NCBI GenBank assembly: GCA_049416425.1
Contig: JBMSHD010000089.1
Location: 1 to 9,155 of the forward strand
Reading direction: 5' to 3'
Length of the DNA stretch: 9,155 nucleotides
DNA from: JBMSHD01 sp049416425
GTDB lineage: Bacteria; Pseudomonadota; Gammaproteobacteria; Francisellales; Francisellaceae
Shown: positions 6,059 to 9,155 of the stretch, one piece after another
How positions within the stretch are numbered: position 1 is the stretch's first letter
Layout of the letters: the number at the start of each line of letters is the position of its first letter
Translations under genes and position numbers: made by a program
Notes under the pieces: generated by a model
Told to the model about the DNA's origin: nothing
What the model saw: the letters and a program-made list of their open reading frames with translations, nothing else
Databases searched by the model: none

Positions 6059-7354
6059 TTATAAATTTGAAGCCAGACGAAACTCGACCTGGTCTTTAAG
6101 AACGATCAATGGTTGATCATGACCTTCAATCACTCGATCATCGATGATGACTCTATCCACATTTTCGATTGATGGCGCTTCAAACATGATCTCCAAAAGC
6201 GCATTTTCTAGAATCGAACGCAGACCTCGCGCTCCCGTTTTTCGCTTCATCGCCTTTCGTGCCGCGGCTTTAATCGCACCTGCACTAAATTCAATCTGAA
6301 TTCCTTCAATATCGAATAATTTTGTATATTGTTTGATCAGTGCATTTTTAGGCTCGGTCAGAATTTGCACCAATGCCTCTTCATCCAGCTCCTCAAGCAC
6401 GGCCGTCACCGGCAGACGGCCGATAAGCTCAGGAATCAGTCCGTATTTAACCAGATCTTCAGGCTCAACCATTTTAAGAAGCGCATTATGTGAACGCTGA
6501 TCATCCTTGCTAAAGACTTCGGCACCAAAACCGATACCCGATTTCTCCGTCCGTCTCTGGATCACAGACTCAATGCCGGCAAACGCGCCGCCACAGATAA
6601 ACAAAATATTGGAGGTATCGACCTGCTCCATATCCTGATGCGGATGCTTGCGCCCACCTTTGGGCGGAATCGACGCCACCGTACCTTCAACAAGCTTCAA
6701 CAGCGCCTGCTGAACCCCTTCACCCGAAACATCACGGGTGATCGAGGGGTTTTCAGACTTTCTGGCAATCTTGTCAATCTCATCGATATAGATGATGCCA
6801 CGTTCGGCTTTTTTGGTATCAAAGTCGGCATTTTGCAGAAGCTTCTGAATGACATTCTCAACATCTTCACCAACATAACCGGCCTCGGTTAAGGTTGTCG
6901 CATCGGCGATGGCAAAAGGCACATTGAGCATGCGAGCTAAGGTCTGCGCCAAAAGCGTCTTACCCGATCCTGTCGGTCCAATCAAGAGGATATTGCTCTT
7001 TGACAAAGAGACATCATCATCCGTCTGTTTCTGATAGATGCGTTTATAGTGATTATAGACCGCCACCGACAGTACTTTTTTAGGTACCTCCTGACCGATG
7101 ATATATTCATCCAAGTGCTTTTTAATTTCGATGGGCTTTGGCAGCTTGTGTTCTTCGGCTTCCGCCTGAGCAAGATCACCGTCACCATTTTGATCGATAA
7201 TACTGTCGCACAGTTCAATGCATTCATTGCAAATGTAAACCGAAGGCCCTGCAATCAGTTTTTTCACCTCATGCTGACTCTTGCCACAAAAAGAACAATA
7301 AAGCGTTTTGCCACCCGAACCAGAAGCGCCATCGCTTCTTTTTTTTCTTGTCAT
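6059..7354 (-). CDS. clpX: ATP-dependent Clp protease ATP-binding subunit ClpX
   Basis: ClpX is the hexameric AAA+ unfoldase that recognises tagged substrates (for example ssrA-tagged proteins) and feeds them into ClpP. The 431-aa product is of usual length. The N-terminal zinc-binding domain has Cys20, Cys23, Cys42 and Cys45. Walker A is GPTGSGKT (126-133) and Walker B IIYIDEIDK has Glu192. The pore loop GYVG is at 159-162, RKH at 235-237 and the ClpP-docking IGF loop at 275-277. Arg314 in IGRLP is the arginine finger and Arg377 in GARGLR is sensor 2. The start has AAGAGG 9-10 bases upstream. clpX is separated from clpP by 265 bases and has its own heat-shock-like promoter at 7410-7437; lon follows after 22 bases. 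Confidence 0.98.
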   Translation of the reverse strand: MTRKKRSDGASGSGGKTLYCSFCGKSQHEVKKLIAGPSVYICNECIELCDSIIDQNGDGDLAQAEAEEHKLPKPIEIKKHLDEYIIGQEVPKKVLSVAVYNHYKRIYQKQTDDDVSLSKSNILLIGPTGSGKTLLAQTLARMLNVPFAIADATTLTEAGYVGEDVENVIQKLLQNADFDTKKAERGIIYIDEIDKIARKSENPSITRDVSGEGVQQALLKLVEGTVASIPPKGGRKHPHQDMEQVDTSNILFICGGAFAGIESVIQRRTEKSGIGFGAEVFSKDDQRSHNALLKMVEPEDLVKYGLIPELIGRLPVTAVLEELDEEALVQILTEPKNALIKQYTKLFDIEGIQIEFSAGAIKAAARKAMKRKTGARGLRSILENALLEIMFEAPSIENVDRVIIDDRVIEGHDQPLIVLKDQVEFRLASNL

Positions 7355-7409
7355 CGTCTATGACCTCTTAATAACTGTTTTATAATTTTTAAAATAGCGT
7401 TCCCTAAAC

Positions 7410-7437
7410 AATTGGGCACCGATAAGCAGATTTCAAG
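7410..7437 (-). promoter_or_regulatory. candidate sigma-32 (heat-shock) promoter of clpX-lon
   Basis: CTTGAA (7437-7432) matches the sigma-32 -35 core exactly. After 14 bases it is followed by GCCCAATT (7417-7410), which fits six of seven defined positions of CCCCATNT. The site is 56 bases upstream of the clpX ATG. A palindrome CTAAATTTAG (7439-7448) lies just upstream in AT-rich DNA. No equally good sigma-32 site was found before clpP. Confidence 0.6.
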
Positions 7438-7594
7438 TCTAAATTTAGTTTTTTAAGCTTTCCTTTTTGGTTTAAATCAAAACATCCCACTGCATCAGGT
7501 TTCAGGCTCAAATTTAATAAGCCATGAACCATTTTTGCAGCGACGATACACCAGTCAGAAAAGAAAGCTCTTTGATTACTTAATAAAATTACAA

Positions 7595-7614
7595 GGCAAC
7601 TAATGTTGTCAGCC
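7595..7614 (-). terminator. weak bulged hairpin after clpP
   Basis: In the minus-strand transcript GGC-(bulge)-AAC, loop ATTA and GTTGCC form a bulged stem starting a few bases after the clpP stop codons, followed by the AT-rich run TTGTAATTTTATT. It could attenuate transcription from clpP into clpX, but the stem is short and the U-tract imperfect. Confidence 0.22.
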
Positions 7615-7619
7615 GCTTA

Positions 7620-8228
7620 TTATTTGCCACCGATATGCAATCTTGATTCGATCACCTGATCGATGATGCCATAGTCTTTAGCCTCGTCAGCCATCATGAA
7701 ATTATCACGATCGGTATCTTTGACGATCCGCTCATAAGGCTGCCCGGTATGGCTGGCCAGCACATGGTTTAGGCGCTCTTTTGTTCTTAGGATATTACGC
7801 GCATGAATCTCCATATCCGAAGCCTGTCCTCTGAAACCTCCCAGAGGCTGATGAATCATGATCTGAGAATTTGGCAGTGCAAAACGCTTGCCTTTTTCAC
7901 CCGCCGAAAGAAGCACCGCTCCCATGCTGGCAGCCAGTCCGATGCAGATAGTGCTGACATTGGGTTTGATAAACTGCATGGTGTCATAAACACCCATCCC
8001 GGCTGTGACCGAACCACCTGGCGAGTTGATATAAAAATAAATATCTTTATCCGGATTTTCAGACTCTAAAAACAAAAGCTGAGCGATGACCAGATTTGAC
8101 GAGACGTCATTAACCTCACCGTTTAGAAAGACGATTCGCTCTTTCAGCAGTCTGGAGTAGATATCAAATGAACGCTCACCACGCGCCGTCTGCTCAATGA
8201 CGACTGGAACCAGATTGTTTGTAATCAT
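7620..8228 (-). CDS. clpP: ATP-dependent Clp protease proteolytic subunit ClpP
   Basis: ClpP forms a tetradecameric serine peptidase chamber in the cytoplasm that degrades proteins unfolded by ClpX or ClpA. The 202-aa product matches the family. The catalytic triad is visible: Ser101 in GLAASMGA, His126 in MIHQPLGG and Asp175 in DTDRDNFM. The oxyanion-region motif INSPGGSVTAGM is at 67-78. The start ATG has AAGG 8 bases upstream. The sequence before LVPVVIEQT is only five residues, so any N-terminal propeptide is much shorter than the 14 residues in E. coli. Two TAA codons end the gene in tandem. The upstream neighbour is a ferritin-like gene where trigger factor usually lies; clpX follows after a long gap. 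Confidence 0.98.
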   Translation of the reverse strand: MITNNLVPVVIEQTARGERSFDIYSRLLKERIVFLNGEVNDVSSNLVIAQLLFLESENPDKDIYFYINSPGGSVTAGMGVYDTMQFIKPNVSTICIGLAASMGAVLLSAGEKGKRFALPNSQIMIHQPLGGFRGQASDMEIHARNILRTKERLNHVLASHTGQPYERIVKDTDRDNFMMADEAKDYGIIDQVIESRLHIGGK

Positions 8229-8285
8229 GTATATACCTTAAATTTTTAAAAAATGAATATGTTGCAGGTTTAACACAACAGTGTA

Positions 8286-8313
8286 ATTTGATTGAGACTG
8301 AATTTCCAGCCAA
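8286..8313 (-). promoter_or_regulatory. weak sigma-70 promoter candidate for clpP
   Basis: TTGGCT (8313-8308, 4/6) and TCAAAT (8291-8286, 4/6) are spaced by 16 bases in the 215-base gap before clpP. The match is modest. A lone CTTGAA at 8393-8388 resembles a sigma-32 -35 box but has no C-rich -10 at the right distance. The rest of the gap 8229-8443 shows no ORF or convincing terminator. Confidence 0.22.
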
Positions 8314-8443
8314 ATCATGCGTCTTTATCGTTAGTGATCGCGGTTACTTTAGATTGAAAGGTTTTTCAAAATCTCTCTCTTCTTGAGTTCAAGGAAATTT
8401 GGGTTGAGTTAACTGACTTGTCGTAAACAACATAAAATCGTAT

Positions 8444-8884
8444 TTAGAATGGTTTTTTCAACATCTTCTCAACTTCACCGATATGCATCTCTTCCTCGAC
8501 AATAAGCCCTCTGGCATATTCTTCAAGCATCACCGACTTATCGCGTACCAGATCAAGCAACTGACGATAAAGCGCCAAAGAGGCAACCTCATGTTCCAGG
8601 CTTTCCTCTAAAATCGCGTTGATATCGTGCTGATGCGTTTCCGTGAGCTTGGCAATTTTAAGCGATGGATGTTCACCAAAATGGGTAATCATTTCACCTG
8701 CCTGCTGAGCGTGATTGAGGCTCTCCTGCGCCTGATCACGCATCCAGCTGATAATCGGAATACGACTGTGACCAAATATCATCAATGAATAATGGGTATA
8801 TCTGACCACTCCGGCCATCTCCATCTCAAGTATCTGATTCAATATACTGAAGACTTGAGCTTTGTTATCGATCTCTAATTTCAT
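8444..8884 (-). CDS. ferritin-like / bacterioferritin-family protein
   Basis: This is a four-helix-bundle protein of the ferritin-like superfamily, likely binding a diiron centre and involved in iron handling or oxidative protection; the exact role is not shown. From the ATG at 8884 it has 146 aa. That start is preferred to the adjacent ATG at 8887 because AAGGA then lies 7 rather than 4 bases away. Counting from the 8887 ATG, candidate metal ligands are Glu23 with Tyr30 (helix A, EMAGVVRY), Glu55 and His59 (helix B, QESLNHAQQAGE), Glu98 (helix C, ESLEHE), and Glu132 with His135 (helix D, EEEMH). No haem-binding Met could be assigned. Helix B places Glu four residues before His, rather than the ExxH of E. 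coli Bfr. It lies where tig would be expected and is not obviously cotranscribed with clpP. Confidence 0.85.
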   Translation of the reverse strand: MKLEIDNKAQVFSILNQILEMEMAGVVRYTHYSLMIFGHSRIPIISWMRDQAQESLNHAQQAGEMITHFGEHPSLKIAKLTETHQHDINAILEESLEHEVASLALYRQLLDLVRDKSVMLEEYARGLIVEEEMHIGEVEKMLKKPF

Positions 8885-8925
8885 CATTTCATCCTTTTTG
8901 CATTCAACACATAACCGGCGTCAAA

Positions 8926-8988
8926 GTGCTTCGAAAGCACCAAAACAGCCGCTTCCTAAGAAGCTTCAATTAAAGCATGTTATATGCT
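8926..8988. repeat. three consecutive small hairpins upstream of the ferritin-like gene
   Basis: Inverted repeats GTGCTT/AAGCAC (8926-8940, loop CGA), GCTTC/GAAGC (8951-8964, loop CTAA) and AGCAT/ATGCT (8974-8988, loop of 5) follow each other within 63 bases. They may form a structured 5' leader of the ferritin-like mRNA or be the remains of an upstream terminator. No U-tract follows any of them convincingly, and I found no good promoter in 8888-9155. Confidence 0.4.
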
Positions 8989-9052
8989 GGATGTATAGTT
9001 AGAAAATCTTGAAAATCCTGACATTCTATGACTTAGAACGTGTGCAAAATAA

Positions 9053-9141
9053 CTTCCCGTATATATCCGCCGTGCAACCTTGCTTCCCGTCATTGCCACG
9101 ACAGAGTGAAATGGCGCAATAAAGCAATTGCTTTATCCATT
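9053..9141. repeat. repeat-like segment with a perfect 18-bp palindrome at the right edge
   Basis: ATAAAGCAATTGCTTTAT (9119-9136) is its own reverse complement and is nested in an outer stem AATGG/CCATT (9110-9114 with 9137-9141). CTTCCCGT occurs twice in direct orientation (9053-9060 and 9083-9090). The flanking CGTCATTGCCACGACAGAG has the look of short dispersed intergenic repeats, but only one copy is in view. Two minus-strand frames are open from the edge, one ending at 9090 and one at 9026, so the tail of an upstream gene cannot be excluded; neither is recognisable. Confidence 0.42.
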
Positions 9142-9155
9142 GAACGCCCGTAGCA

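Noticed and set aside
8388..8393. CTTGAA upstream of clpP as a sigma-32 -35 box
   Set aside because: No C-rich -10 element follows at 13-17 bases; the six bases alone are too common.

Overview
The window holds a core protein-quality-control block from a gammaproteobacterium. Every recognised gene lies on the minus strand, so transcription runs from high to low coordinates. In that order they are: a ferritin-like protein (8444-8884), clpP (7620-8228), clpX (6059-7354), lon (3649-6036), an HU-type DNA-binding protein hupB (3003-3275), tRNA-Val with anticodon UAC (2907-2982), ppiD (1074-2798) and miaA (154-1077). The clpP-clpX-lon-hupB-ppiD order is classical for gammaproteobacteria, and the protein sequences fit that class. 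A Legionellales or Coxiella-like host is my guess from general flavour only. Hand counts on sampled lon lines give about 46% G+C.

Working together: ClpP is the serine peptidase barrel and ClpX its AAA+ unfoldase. Lon is a separate ATP-dependent protease, HU compacts DNA, PpiD is an inner-membrane-anchored periplasmic chaperone, and MiaA modifies A37 of tRNAs reading UNN codons. Promoter-like sites divide the block into units. A heat-shock-like (sigma-32) site precedes clpX and probably serves clpX-lon. A near-consensus sigma-70 promoter precedes hupB. A second good sigma-70 promoter lies inside the 3' end of hupB and drives tRNA-Val, which is closed by a clear intrinsic terminator. A further promoter candidate starts ppiD-miaA, whose reading frames overlap by ATGA.

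The least ordinary part is 3440-3717, between hupB and lon. It has a perfect 12-bp-arm inverted repeat, a G+C-rich tract (about 57% by hand count) that stays open in several frames, and two look-alike small hairpins. It appears to have run into the 3' end of lon, so that the last 22 residues of Lon are not Lon-like. It looks like an inserted dispersed repeat. A second repeat-like segment with an 18-bp perfect palindrome lies at the right edge (9053-9141).

Other oddities are the absence of trigger factor (tig) upstream of clpP, miaA coupled to ppiD instead of sitting beside mutL/hfq, a PpiD parvulin region without its usual glycine-rich signature, and a 70-codon open frame in phase with clpP beyond two tandem stops. 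I see no evidence of a new multi-gene system. The interest here lies in the repeat, the regulation and the local gene order.
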